A stretch of DNA of 64,000 nucleotides, taken from the NCBI RefSeq assembly GCF_018780585.1, contig NZ_JADMJL010000021.1:62001-126000 (forward strand), written 5' to 3'. The notes below the pieces were generated by a model. It made no database searches, had not been told where the DNA came from, and saw only the letters and a program-made list of their open reading frames with translations. The stretch is from Methyloversatilis discipulorum (GTDB lineage Bacteria; Pseudomonadota; Gammaproteobacteria; Burkholderiales; Rhodocyclaceae). Position numbers and translations under genes: made by a program. Of this stretch, positions 34,801-43,167 are shown piece after piece (position 1 is the first letter of the stretch; every line of letters begins with the position of its first letter).

Positions 34801-35684
34801 GCACGCCGGCGGCGGTGCAGCTCGCCACACTGTTCGAGCACGCCTGCCGGCTGGACGTCGAGGCGCTCAAGCCGGGTAACGTCGGCCTGCACGGCGACGG
34901 TCACCGCATGCAGGTCGATGATTTCATCGCCAGCGCACGGGCCGCAGCCGCACCGCTGTGTCGCCTGGATGCGACAGTGGGCGAGCGCATCGAGGACGCG
35001 ATGCGCGCCACCTGGCAGGCGGTCGGCTGCAACACCAATCTGGGCATCGTGCTCGGCTGTGCGCCGATCGCCCATGCCGCACTGCATCGAAACAGCGACG
35101 AAACGCTCCGCGCATCGCTGCAGCGCACACTGGCCGGGCTGACGGTCATCGACGCGTCACACGCGTATGCGGCAATCCGCCTGGCTCATCCGGCAGGCAT
35201 CGGGGAACGCGCCGAGCACGACGTTGCCGAAGCCCCAGTGATCACGCTGCTCGAAGCGATGCAGCTGGCGGCGCACCGGGACAGCATCGCCTCGCTTTAC
35301 GCAAGCGGTCATGCTCTGGTGTTCGATCACCTGCTGCCAAAGTATGTTGCAGCGCGTCGTCGATGGTGCAGTGAAGCATGGGCAGCGACCACAGTGTTCA
35401 TGTTCTGTCTCGCATTGATTCCCGACACCCATATCGCGCGCAAACATGGTGCGGAAACGGCGCGCTCGATACGCGAAAAGGGCGTCCAGATGTACGTTCG
35501 GCTTGAACAATGTCGTGATCCGGTTATGATGCAAGACGCGCTGATGGCATGGGACGCAGAGCTCAAATCAGCCGGAATCAACCCCGGTACAAGCGCCGAC
35601 CTGACCGTCGTGACGGCCTTCCTGGCCGACGTGCTCGAGTGGGTCGACGGGCGGCGCGAAGAGCAGCAGAAGAAGAAGTTTTGA
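34794..35684 (+). CDS. CitG-like triphosphoribosyl-dephospho-CoA synthase homologue of the H4MPT cluster (Orf7-like by position)
   Basis: A 296-residue helical protein of the CitG/MdcB family: CRLDVEALKPGNVGLHGDGHRM near the N-terminus (the family's Ala-x-x-x-x-Lys-Pro-Gly-Leu segment), then GCNTNLGIVLGCAPIAHA, then ATTVFMFCLALIPDTHIARKHG near residue 205. True CitG makes the prosthetic group of citrate lyase, but no citrate or malonate lyase genes are nearby. In methylotrophs this homologue always sits with fae and mch, so a role in H4MPT synthesis is inferred. ATG 34794 overlaps the preceding stop by seven bases. Confidence 0.75.
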   Translation: MLSTPAAVQLATLFEHACRLDVEALKPGNVGLHGDGHRMQVDDFIASARAAAAPLCRLDATVGERIEDAMRATWQAVGCNTNLGIVLGCAPIAHAALHRNSDETLRASLQRTLAGLTVIDASHAYAAIRLAHPAGIGERAEHDVAEAPVITLLEAMQLAAHRDSIASLYASGHALVFDHLLPKYVAARRRWCSEAWAATTVFMFCLALIPDTHIARKHGAETARSIREKGVQMYVRLEQCRDPVMMQDALMAWDAELKSAGINPGTSADLTVVTAFLADVLEWVDGRREEQQKKKF

Positions 35685-35770
35685 TCCTGTGTTTCGCACC
35701 CCGGAACATGGGTTACCACCCCGGGGGGGATCTACCCCCTATAACTGCCTTGTAAATGAGGAGATTCAAT

Positions 35771-36280
35771 ATGGCGAAGATTAACGGTCTGTGTGTTGGC
35801 GAATCCCTGGTTGGTGACGGCAACGAAGTTGCTCACATCGATCTGATCATGGGCCCGCGTGGCAGCGCCGCTGAAGCCGCGTTCGCAAACGCACTGGTCA
35901 ACAACAAGGACGGCTTCACGTCCCTGCTGGCCGTTGTCGCTCCGAACCTGGTCTGCAAGCCGGCCACCGTCATGTTCAACAAGGTCACCATCAAGGGCGC
36001 CAAGCAAGCCGTCCAGATGTTTGGCCCGGCACAGCGCGGCGTTGCAATGGCCGTGGCTGACAGCGTTGCTGACGGCACGATCCCGGCTGACGAAGCCGAC
36101 AACCTGTTCATCTGCGTTGGCGTGTTCATCCACTGGCTGGCCGACGACGACGCGAAGATCCAGGACTTCAACTACCGCGCTGTCAAGGAATCGATCGCCC
36201 GTGCAGTTGCCGGCACCCCGACCGCTGCTGAAGTGGTTGCCAAGAAGGGTTCCGCTGCTCACCCGTTCGCCGCCAACTAA
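35771..36280 (+). CDS. fae: Formaldehyde-activating enzyme
   Basis: A 169-residue enzyme that condenses formaldehyde with H4MPT to methylene-H4MPT, the entry point of the pathway. It is nearly typical of the family: [18 protein letters not shown]-like N-terminus with the catalytic His at residue 22, [39 protein letters not shown] and the end HPFAAN. A strong GAGGAG site precedes the ATG. Codon use differs from its neighbours (many GCT and GTT), as expected for a very highly expressed gene. A clean terminator follows, so it ends the operon. Confidence 0.97.
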   Translation: MAKINGLCVGESLVGDGNEVAHIDLIMGPRGSAAEAAFANALVNNKDGFTSLLAVVAPNLVCKPATVMFNKVTIKGAKQAVQMFGPAQRGVAMAVADSVADGTIPADEADNLFICVGVFIHWLADDDAKIQDFNYRAVKESIARAVAGTPTAAEVVAKKGSAAHPFAAN

Positions 36281-36302
36281 GCTTCACCGCTCGGTTAGCA
36301 CG

Positions 36303-36339
36303 AACGCCTCCGGCCGCAAGGCCGGGGGCGTTTTCTTTT
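36303..36339 (+). terminator. Rho-independent terminator after fae
   Basis: GCCTCCGGCC pairs with GGCCGGGGGC around a GCAA tetraloop, followed by GTTTTCTTTT. The stem is ten base pairs and lies 23 bases after the fae stop. Confidence 0.93.
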
Positions 36340-36409
36340 GCAGCGTCCGACAGTGTCGATATTGCGATATCTGTCGCGTCGTCGACCTGCGCAGACGCTC
36401 TTATCCCCG

Positions 36410-37951
36410 ATGACTCCAGTTCAACCCGCCCCGAAAGCCGGCCGTCGCGAATGGACAGGCCTGGCCGTGATCGCCCTGCCCTGTCTGGTCTACGCGATGG
36501 ACCTGACGGTGCTCAATCTCGCGCTGCCGGCGATCAGCACCGACCTTGCTCCCAGCGCCGCTCAGATGCTGTGGATCATCGACATCTACGGCTTCATGGT
36601 GGCCGGCCTGCTGATCACGATGGGCACGCTGGGCGACCGCATCGGCCGCCGGCGCCTGCTGCTGGCCGGTGCGGCCGCCTTCGCGCTGACCTCGGTGCTG
36701 GCCGCCTTCGCCAGCAGCCCCGGCACGCTGATCGCGGCGCGCGCCCTGCTTGGCGTGGCCGGGGCGACGCTGGCGCCGTCCACGCTTTCGCTGATCCGCA
36801 ACATGTTCCATGACGAGCACGAACGACAGTTCGCCATCGGCATCTGGATCACCGCCTTCTCGGTCGGCAGTGCGCTCGGTCCGCTGATCGGCGGCGTCAT
36901 GCTGCAGTACTTCTGGTGGGGCTCGACCTTCCTGCTCGCGGTGCCGGTGATGGCACTGCTCCTGCTGCTCGGCCCCTCTCTGCTACCGGAATATCGTGAC
37001 GAACACGCCGGCCGCATCGACCTGCCCAGCGTCGCGCTGTCGCTGTCCGCAGTGCTGAGCACGATCTACGGTCTGAAGCACGCGGCGACGCTCGGGCCCG
37101 ATGCGCTGGCGCTCGCCGCCGTGCTGGTCGGCGTGAGCCTCGGCGTACTGTTCGTGCGGCGTCAGCGGACCATCGCCTACCCGCTGCTCGACGTCGCACT
37201 GTTCCGCCGCCCTGCCTTCAGCGCCACGGTGGCCGCCTACGCGCTGTCCTGCCTGGCGATGTTCGGCGTCTACATCTTCATCGCCCAGCATCTTCAGTTG
37301 GTGCTTGGCCTGTCGCCACTGGAGGCGGGCGTCGCCATCCTGCCGTGGTCGCTCGGCTTCGTGTTCGGTTCGCTGCTGTCGCCGCGACTGGCGCGTCACG
37401 TGTCGGCAGTGTCGATACTGGTGTGGGGCATGGCGATCACCGCCGTCGGCTTCGCGCTGCTGACGCTGATCGACGGACCGCACGGCCTCGCCGTGCTGGT
37501 CACGGCGACAGTCGTGATGAGTCTGGGCATGGCGCCGGTGTTCACGATAGGCAACGACATCATCGTCAGTTCGGCACCGCCGGAACGCGCCGGCGCGGCC
37601 GCAGCGTTGTCGGAAACCAGTGCCGAGTTCAGCGGCGCGCTGGGCATCGCGCTGTTCGGCAGCTTGGGCACGCTGATCTACCGTCATCTGCTCACCGGAG
37701 GCATGCCAGCCGACTTGCCGGCGGCGTTGTCTACCGGTGCGCTGTCGACCATAGGCGGTGCGGTCGCTGCCGCCGCACAGTTGCCCGCGCCAGCCGGCGC
37801 CTCGCTGCTGTCGGCCGCGCACGCCGCATTCACCGACGCGCTGCAGTTCACCGCCGCCTGCGGCGCGGTACTGGTGGCGGGCGCCAGCCTGCTCGTCGCA
37901 CGCATCCTGCGCGTACCGGCGAAAGCTGCCGCCGGGGCCGACGCGCGCTGA
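36410..37951 (+). CDS. MFS multidrug exporter, DHA2 (14-TM) family
   Basis: A 513-residue inner-membrane transporter of the drug:H+ antiporter-2 type with about 14 helices. The N-terminal helix carries YAMDLTVLNLALPAIS (family motif D1), and the loop motif A reads GTLGDRIGRRRLLL near residue 66; GPLIGG (motif C-like) is near 155. It resembles SmvA/QacA-type exporters of cationic dyes and biocides. ATG 36410 is used; a frame open further upstream overlaps the fae terminator. No linked regulator. Confidence 0.88.
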   Translation: MTPVQPAPKAGRREWTGLAVIALPCLVYAMDLTVLNLALPAISTDLAPSAAQMLWIIDIYGFMVAGLLITMGTLGDRIGRRRLLLAGAAAFALTSVLAAFASSPGTLIAARALLGVAGATLAPSTLSLIRNMFHDEHERQFAIGIWITAFSVGSALGPLIGGVMLQYFWWGSTFLLAVPVMALLLLLGPSLLPEYRDEHAGRIDLPSVALSLSAVLSTIYGLKHAATLGPDALALAAVLVGVSLGVLFVRRQRTIAYPLLDVALFRRPAFSATVAAYALSCLAMFGVYIFIAQHLQLVLGLSPLEAGVAILPWSLGFVFGSLLSPRLARHVSAVSILVWGMAITAVGFALLTLIDGPHGLAVLVTATVVMSLGMAPVFTIGNDIIVSSAPPERAGAAAALSETSAEFSGALGIALFGSLGTLIYRHLLTGGMPADLPAALSTGALSTIGGAVAAAAQLPAPAGASLLSAAHAAFTDALQFTAACGAVLVAGASLLVARILRVPAKAAAGADAR

Positions 37952-37955
37952 AAGC

Positions 37956-38657
37956 TCAGCGCAGTGCGGCCAGTGCCTGCGCCAGTTCAGGCACGCTGGC
38001 GACAGCAAGGTCGACCGGAACCGCCGCCGCTGACTCGCCCCGCTCGGCGCCGAACTCGTCCGGCCGCGCCAGAAAGGCGGTACGCAGACCGGCTGCAGAC
38101 GCGGCAGCCAGATCGGATGAATGCGCCGCCACCATCAGCGTCTGCGCCGGTGCCAGATCGAAAGCGTCGGCCGCCGCCAGATACACCACCGGCCGCGGCT
38201 TGTAGTCGCGCGCCACTTCGGCACCGAGCACCGCATCCCAGACAAAGCCGTTGCGCCGCGCCAGATTCACCATCAGCGCGATATGTCCGTTGGAACACGG
38301 TGCGATCCGGTAATCGCGGCGCAGCATCTGCAGACCCTCCGCCACGTCCGGCCAGGCATCGAGCCGGTGCCAGGCGAGGTTGAGCGCGACACGCGCCGCC
38401 TCGTCGCAGTCGTCCAGCCCGGCGCGGGCGAGCACGATGTCGAGGTTGCGCCGATGCAGCCTGTCCAGCTTGCAGAACGGAATACGCCCGGCGCGTACCT
38501 CCTCCATCGCCGGCTGGTACTCGGTCCGCCAGGCATCGGCCAGTGCAAAAGCATCGGCGCGATCGCCGAATACGGCCTGCAGTTCGCGCGCGATCGAGGT
38601 GCGCCAGTCCACCAGCGTGCCGAACACGTCGAACACCACTGCCTTCACGTCCTTCAT
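37956..38657 (-). CDS. Haloacid dehalogenase-like hydrolase (type II)
   Basis: A 233-residue HAD enzyme of the L-2-haloacid dehalogenase group. Motif I is FDVFGTLVDWR (nucleophile Asp at residue 9), followed by a helical cap, APCSNGHIALM (motif II), Lys in ARDYKPRPVVYLAAAD, and VAAHSSDLAAASAAGLRTAFLARP. The dehalogenase group has exactly this SNG/KP/AAH pattern, which supports hydrolysis of 2-haloacids or a related substrate. A GGGAGGA site precedes the ATG at 38657. Its end is convergent with the MFS gene, four bases apart. Confidence 0.82.
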   Translation of the reverse strand: MKDVKAVVFDVFGTLVDWRTSIARELQAVFGDRADAFALADAWRTEYQPAMEEVRAGRIPFCKLDRLHRRNLDIVLARAGLDDCDEAARVALNLAWHRLDAWPDVAEGLQMLRRDYRIAPCSNGHIALMVNLARRNGFVWDAVLGAEVARDYKPRPVVYLAAADAFDLAPAQTLMVAAHSSDLAAASAAGLRTAFLARPDEFGAERGESAAAVPVDLAVASVPELAQALAALR

Positions 38658-38881
38658 GCGTCCTCCCGGCTTATCACCCACGACAGATCTGCATCGATTA
38701 TCCGGCGCTGCGGATCTGATATCTAGCCGGTACCGGCATGACACGACCGCACGCACGAATTCACGTGCACCGGGGAGCTGGCGGGGTTCGAGAACTCCCT
38801 TGGCGCGACGGACACCGTCGGCGCCTCGCACGACATCTCCCATGCGGCTGCACAAACGCGCAATTGGCATACGATGTCGAG

Positions 38882-38906
38882 GTAGCAGGGGCATCTCGCC
38901 CCCTAC
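38882..38906. repeat. Short inverted repeat before the lipase gene
   Basis: GTAG-CA-GGGGC and GCCCC-CTAC face each other around an ATCTC loop. No T-run follows. It may be a remnant of a repetitive palindrome or an mRNA leader hairpin; it lies 37 bases before the chosen lipase start. The rest of the 285-base gap (38658-38942) shows nothing I can name. Confidence 0.35.
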
Positions 38907-38942
38907 AACCAGAACCACGTGACATACGACATGAGGCTCTTC

Positions 38943-39980
38943 ATGCTGAATCGAACCTGCGCCTTCCTTGCATCTCTATTTGCGTTCGGAGCCGGACTTT
39001 CAGGATGTGCGACGTTCACTCAGGAATCGCATCAGGTACTGGTCCGTGATCCGCGCAAAGGAAAGTACGATGAACCGGCTGATGCGGAGCCTCATGCAAG
39101 GATGCAGTGGCAGTACGCCGCAATGAGCGACTATGCATACGAGGCAGCACGGCTGCGCTCCATGGCTGACAGGCAGGTCTCAACGGATACCGCCGAAAGT
39201 GACAAGGTTGCTGCATGCGGAACGATGAACAGGCCGCCCATGCCGGCCGGTTGGACTGCCTGGGAGGATTTTCCGAGCGAGACACTGACCCGGGCCATGC
39301 GAAAGAAGGGCCTCTACCTTCTCGTTCTGGAGAAGGAAACCAGCCCGCGGGAGATCGTCGTGGTCTTCGAAGGAACGAACTTTCTGGAGATTCCTGACTG
39401 GACGGCCAATCTCCGCTGGTTTCTCCGTTTCATTCCTGGACATGAGGACCAGTACACGTTTACCGCACGCCAAGTGGCCGAGGAGTTTCATGAGCGCCTG
39501 CGTTCGAATCCTCAGACTTACCTGCTCATAGCCGATTCCGATGTGCTGCGCCACCCCAACGGAGACACGATTCGGATCGTCTCGACAGGTCACTCGCTGG
39601 GCGGCGGACTCGCCCAGCATTTTGCATACACCTTCAAGCAGGATCCCTCACACGCACGAGGTCCGCGAGTGTCCGAAGTATTTGCGTTTGATCCGTCCCC
39701 GGTGACGGGCTGGTACTCGTCGCCAGATCCTCCACGCACGCACAACGCGAATGGACTGCGAATCAACCGGATATTCGAGCACGGCGAAGTCCTGGCATAT
39801 ATCCGCCTCTTCACAAGCCGCCTGGCGCCGTACACCGAGCATCCGTCTGTCTGGGAATATCGCTACAACTTTGATCCAAAGGCAAACATCATTCGCAATC
39901 ACTCGATGCGAAGTCTGGCGTGCGGACTGTACAGGGCTGCGCACGACCGCAAGGACACTGCCGCCGCCCAACAGCCATGA
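38943..39980 (+). CDS. Class 3 lipase-like lipoprotein
   Basis: A 345-residue exported lipoprotein. A hydrophobic signal ends in a lipobox GLSGC (Cys at about residue 20). The alpha/beta-hydrolase body has a VVVFEGTN oxyanion-type segment near residue 145 and the nucleophile elbow TGHSLGGGLAQHF near residue 215, characteristic of class 3 lipases. ATG 38943 has GAGG six bases upstream, better than ATG 38931 or GTG 38919. Codon use and GC content are clearly lower than in the flanking genes, suggesting transfer. Substrate unknown (lipid or phospholipid). Confidence 0.75.
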   Translation: MLNRTCAFLASLFAFGAGLSGCATFTQESHQVLVRDPRKGKYDEPADAEPHARMQWQYAAMSDYAYEAARLRSMADRQVSTDTAESDKVAACGTMNRPPMPAGWTAWEDFPSETLTRAMRKKGLYLLVLEKETSPREIVVVFEGTNFLEIPDWTANLRWFLRFIPGHEDQYTFTARQVAEEFHERLRSNPQTYLLIADSDVLRHPNGDTIRIVSTGHSLGGGLAQHFAYTFKQDPSHARGPRVSEVFAFDPSPVTGWYSSPDPPRTHNANGLRINRIFEHGEVLAYIRLFTSRLAPYTEHPSVWEYRYNFDPKANIIRNHSMRSLACGLYRAAHDRKDTAAAQQP

Positions 39981-40062
39981 GATAGAACAACGAGAGAAAC
40001 GTCGAGATTCATCATCACAGGTCACACTTCAATCAGCATCCAATCCCGAAGGAGCTCGTCCA

Positions 40063-40557
40063 ATGTCTGTCTACACAAAGCTTCCGGACGGCGCTATCGA
40101 AGTGGTCTTGAAAGAGTATGACCACTTAAAGGAAGAGGTCAGGGAACGCTTGCGCACGGCGTTTTCACACGTCGCCTATGGCGGAGCCATTGCAGCATTC
40201 GCGGTGCCAGCGGCGGACCAACTCGATAAGTGGCGACACGGCTGGATAGTCATCGCGGTGGCTGCCATCGCGGCGATCGCCCTGTTCTGGATCGCCGCCC
40301 TGAATATGAGATGGGTTCAACACTGCGGAAAATACATGTGCGACATCGAAGCACGCATCAACGCCCACTTCGGATTACGAGTTGTGGGCTGGGAACATTA
40401 TGCTTCTGGAGTTCAGGCGTCGCTCTGGTGTTTGATACCGGACTCGCCCGACTGGAAGCAGCCGATAGACGATATCGAGCGGGGCGGCCGATATCTGCAG
40501 CCAGCCGTCCAAGTCGAAGAAGGGATCGACACGGACCGACGGCACGGGTCGCCCTGA
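40063..40557 (+). CDS. Small membrane protein with two transmembrane helices
   Basis: A 164-residue protein beginning MSVYTKLPDG after a GGAG site. An acidic/basic helix (EYDHLKEEVRERLRTAF) precedes two hydrophobic segments (about residues 40-58 and 66-90), followed by a soluble tail with a Cys-x-x-x-x-x-Cys (HCGKYMC). It lies 82 bases behind the lipase gene on the same strand and shares its lower GC content, so they may be a transferred pair. I do not recognise a family. Confidence 0.6.
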   Translation: MSVYTKLPDGAIEVVLKEYDHLKEEVRERLRTAFSHVAYGGAIAAFAVPAADQLDKWRHGWIVIAVAAIAAIALFWIAALNMRWVQHCGKYMCDIEARINAHFGLRVVGWEHYASGVQASLWCLIPDSPDWKQPIDDIERGGRYLQPAVQVEEGIDTDRRHGSP

Positions 40558-40643
40558 TACTCTGTCCAAACGCCTGATCCCATAAGCGAGACTTGCAGCA
40601 CAGGTGGCCACACACTCCTGGAATCACTGCAATCGATCCCCCA

Positions 40644-41045
40644 ATGCTTCTCTCGCCCTCGTACCGACTGCTCGCGGACGCCGTCCTTTTGCTGCACTTC
40701 GCCGTCGTGCTGTTCGTCGTCGGCGGGCTGGTGCTGGTGATCGTCGGCAACACGCTGCGCTGGCGCTGGGTCAACGCGCTGCACTTCCGGCTGACCCATC
40801 TGGCCGCCATCGGCATCGTCGTTGCGCAGGCCTGGATGGGACAGGCATGTCCGCTGACCACGCTCGAGATCTGGCTGCGCCGGCAGGCGGGCGAGGCGAC
40901 CTACGGTGCGAGTTTCATCGAGCACTGGGTGCAGCGACTGCTCTATTACGAAGCGCCGTCCTGGGTGTTCACGCTCGCCTATTCGCTGTTCGCACTGCTG
41001 GTGGCGGTGGCATGGTGGTACTTCCCGCCGCGGCGAGGCAGATGA
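40644..41045 (+). CDS. DUF2784-family membrane protein
   Basis: A 133-residue protein with four transmembrane helices and the DUF2784 pattern: LLADAVLLLHFAVVLFVVGG at the start, WVNALHFRLTHLAAIGIVVAQAW with the conserved His and CPLTTLEIWLR after it, then the aromatic last helix. The ATG at 40644 follows a weak RBS. GC content returns to the genome norm here. Function unknown. Confidence 0.8.
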   Translation: MLLSPSYRLLADAVLLLHFAVVLFVVGGLVLVIVGNTLRWRWVNALHFRLTHLAAIGIVVAQAWMGQACPLTTLEIWLRRQAGEATYGASFIEHWVQRLLYYEAPSWVFTLAYSLFALLVAVAWWYFPPRRGR

Positions 41046-41104
41046 ATTTCCGGCCCCGGCAGCCGCCTGGATCGGAGCCTGCGACCGACAATTTCATGTC
41101 GCGA

Positions 41105-42103
41105 TCAGTAGCTGCCGGCCTCGACCGCCTGCAGGCCCAGTATCGCCTGACGCATGTCGCCGTCCTTCGGCTCCGCCTTGCTGCAGGCCTGGTCGCAGCC
41201 GCCCAGTATCGGGCAGCGCCCGAACAGTTCGGCCGCCCAGTCGACGAAGGCACGCACTTTGGGCGACAGGTGACGGTTCTGCAGATAGACCACCGATATC
41301 GGCATCGGTGACGGCCGCCACTGCGGCAGCACTTCGCGCAAGGCACCCGACTGCAGGTGGGCCTGCACCATGAAGCGCGGCGGCTGGATCAGGCCGAAAC
41401 CCTGCAGCCCGCAAGCGACGTAGGCGTCACCGTCGTTCACCGACACCTTGCCCGGCACCTTGACTTCGGTTACCTCGCCCTCGACGACGAAATCGAGGTC
41501 GTAGATGCGACCGGTGCGGCTGGAGAAGTAATGCACCGCGCGATGCTGCTGCAGGTCGGCCAACGCGACCGGCTCGCCGTGACGTTCGATGTAATCGGGC
41601 GACGCGCAGGTGACGGTCTCCATCGTGCCGATGCGTCGCGCGACCAGCGTCGAGTCCTGCAGTTCGCCGATGCGGATGACGCAATCGACGCTTTCCCGCA
41701 CCAGGTCGACCGGACGGTCGCCCATGCCAATGGCCAGTTCGATGTCCGGATAGCGGCTGTGGAATTCGCACATGCGCGGAATCAGCACCAGCCGCCCGAC
41801 CGGCGCCGGCACGTCGATGCGCAGACGGCCCTTGGGCCCGCGGGCCACCTCGCGGAAGGACGCTTCCGCCTCCTCGACGTCGGCCAAGATGCGCGCACAG
41901 CGCTCGTAATAGGCGGCGCCGTCGGGTGTCAGGCTGATGCGCCGCGTCGTGCGGTTGAGCAGACGCACCTGCAGCAGGTTTTCCAGGTTCTGCACCGCGG
42001 TAGTGACCGTGGCACGCGGCAGGCCGAGGCTGTCGGCGGCACGCGTGAAGCTGTTGGAATCGACGACGCGGGTGAATACCTGCATGGCCTGGAAACGATC
42101 CAT
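41105..42103 (-). CDS. LysR-family regulator of the efflux operon (CeoR/BpeT-like)
   Basis: A 332-residue LysR regulator with an N-terminal winged helix-turn-helix (residues 1-60: MDRFQAMQVFTRVVDSNSFTRAA...) and a C-terminal effector domain. It is divergent from the llpE/RND operon with a 165-base gap, the usual arrangement for its activator; the gap carries the AT-rich patches expected for LysR sites. Three Cys cluster near the C-terminus (CPILGGCDQAC, residues 297, 303, 307), which is unusual for LysR proteins and might sense redox or metal. ATG 42103 is used because it begins the conserved HTH. Confidence 0.8.
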   Translation of the reverse strand: MDRFQAMQVFTRVVDSNSFTRAADSLGLPRATVTTAVQNLENLLQVRLLNRTTRRISLTPDGAAYYERCARILADVEEAEASFREVARGPKGRLRIDVPAPVGRLVLIPRMCEFHSRYPDIELAIGMGDRPVDLVRESVDCVIRIGELQDSTLVARRIGTMETVTCASPDYIERHGEPVALADLQQHRAVHYFSSRTGRIYDLDFVVEGEVTEVKVPGKVSVNDGDAYVACGLQGFGLIQPPRFMVQAHLQSGALREVLPQWRPSPMPISVVYLQNRHLSPKVRAFVDWAAELFGRCPILGGCDQACSKAEPKDGDMRQAILGLQAVEAGSY

Positions 42104-42268
42104 GGCGCAACTCCGGACAAGGGTAGGCAAGCGAGTGCGCACCGGACCTCGTCCGATTATTCGCACTCAGCGAACAGTGTTACCAGATTAGACCAGTTTA
42201 TCCACAGCGAGCCAACATACAGAATCCGGTCACACCTTGACCCCGGCATAGCCGGCAGGACTGACCGC

Positions 42269-43114
42269 ATGAATCTGCTGCACCCCGACGCGCACGGCAC
42301 CGCTGCACCGCACGTGCGCAACATCGACATCGCCGGCCCGCACGGCCGCCTGCCGCTGCGCATCTACCAGCCGCGTTCGGACACCCTGCTGCCGCTGGTG
42401 ATGTATCTGCACGGCGGCGGCTTCGTCGGCGGATCGCTGGACGACGCCGACGTGCCGGCGCGCCACATCGCGGCGACGCTGCCCGCGGTCGTGGTGTCGG
42501 TCGATTACGCGCTGGCGCCGGCACACCCGTTTCCGGCTGCGCCCGAGGACGCCTACGCGGCGACGCTGTGGGCCGCCGACAACGCGGCCACGCTCGGCGC
42601 CGACGCGCAGCGCATCGCGGTCGCCGGCGACGACGCTGGCGGCAACCTCGCCGCCAGCCTGGCGCTGATCGCGCGCGACCGGCAGGACGTGCACATCGCC
42701 GTGCAGGTGCTGATCGGCCCGATGCTGGACCCGAGCATGACGCGCACCGGCGACGCCGCGCGTCTGCAGTCCGACCTGCGCGCCGAGGACTGCGCCGACT
42801 GCTACCGCCAGTACCTGCCGCAGCTGTCGCAGCGCCTGCACCCCTACGCCGCACCGCTGGAGTCGTGCCGCCAGGCCGGTCTGCCGGCAGCCTACATCGC
42901 CACCGCCGGGCGCGACCTGCTGCATTGCGAAGCGGAGAAATATGCCGCGGCGCTGATCGCCGCCGGCGTGCACACCCAGGTCGAGCGTTTCGCCGGCATC
43001 ACGCACGCCACCCTGCTCGCCCATCCGCCGCTGCTCGACGGCGTCGTCCAGTTCCTGCGCTGCCGGCTCGGCCGCGCGCAGGCCGGTCACAACGACGCCC
43101 GTCACGCCGTCTGA
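42269..43114 (+). CDS. llpE: LlpE-like alpha/beta-hydrolase with Asp in place of the nucleophile Ser
   Basis: A 281-residue alpha/beta-hydrolase of the hormone-sensitive-lipase group. The oxyanion motif HGGGFVGG is at residues 48-55. The nucleophile elbow reads GDDAGG at 120-125, where the family has GDSAGG, so residue 122 is Asp instead of Ser. The acid (GRDLLHCEAEKYA) and His (GITHATL) are in place. In Burkholderia a lipase-like gene, llpE, heads the bpeEF-oprC/ceoAB-opcM efflux operon under a LysR regulator, the same order seen here. It is 53 bases before the membrane-fusion gene. It may be an inactive or altered hydrolase. Confidence 0.75.
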   Translation: MNLLHPDAHGTAAPHVRNIDIAGPHGRLPLRIYQPRSDTLLPLVMYLHGGGFVGGSLDDADVPARHIAATLPAVVVSVDYALAPAHPFPAAPEDAYAATLWAADNAATLGADAQRIAVAGDDAGGNLAASLALIARDRQDVHIAVQVLIGPMLDPSMTRTGDAARLQSDLRAEDCADCYRQYLPQLSQRLHPYAAPLESCRQAGLPAAYIATAGRDLLHCEAEKYAAALIAAGVHTQVERFAGITHATLLAHPPLLDGVVQFLRCRLGRAQAGHNDARHAV

Positions 43115-43167
43115 ACACCGATCCGATGCCTCTTCATTCCATCCAACCCTCCAGCAAGGAAGCCGCC

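Noticed and set aside
36338-36409. Longer start for the MFS exporter
   Set aside because: It would overlap the fae terminator and add residues unlike the family start.
38780-38800. GGGGTTCGAGAACTCCC-like T-arm, a possible tRNA remnant at the edge of the lipase patch
   Set aside because: The loop is too long and no acceptor stem or other arms are present.
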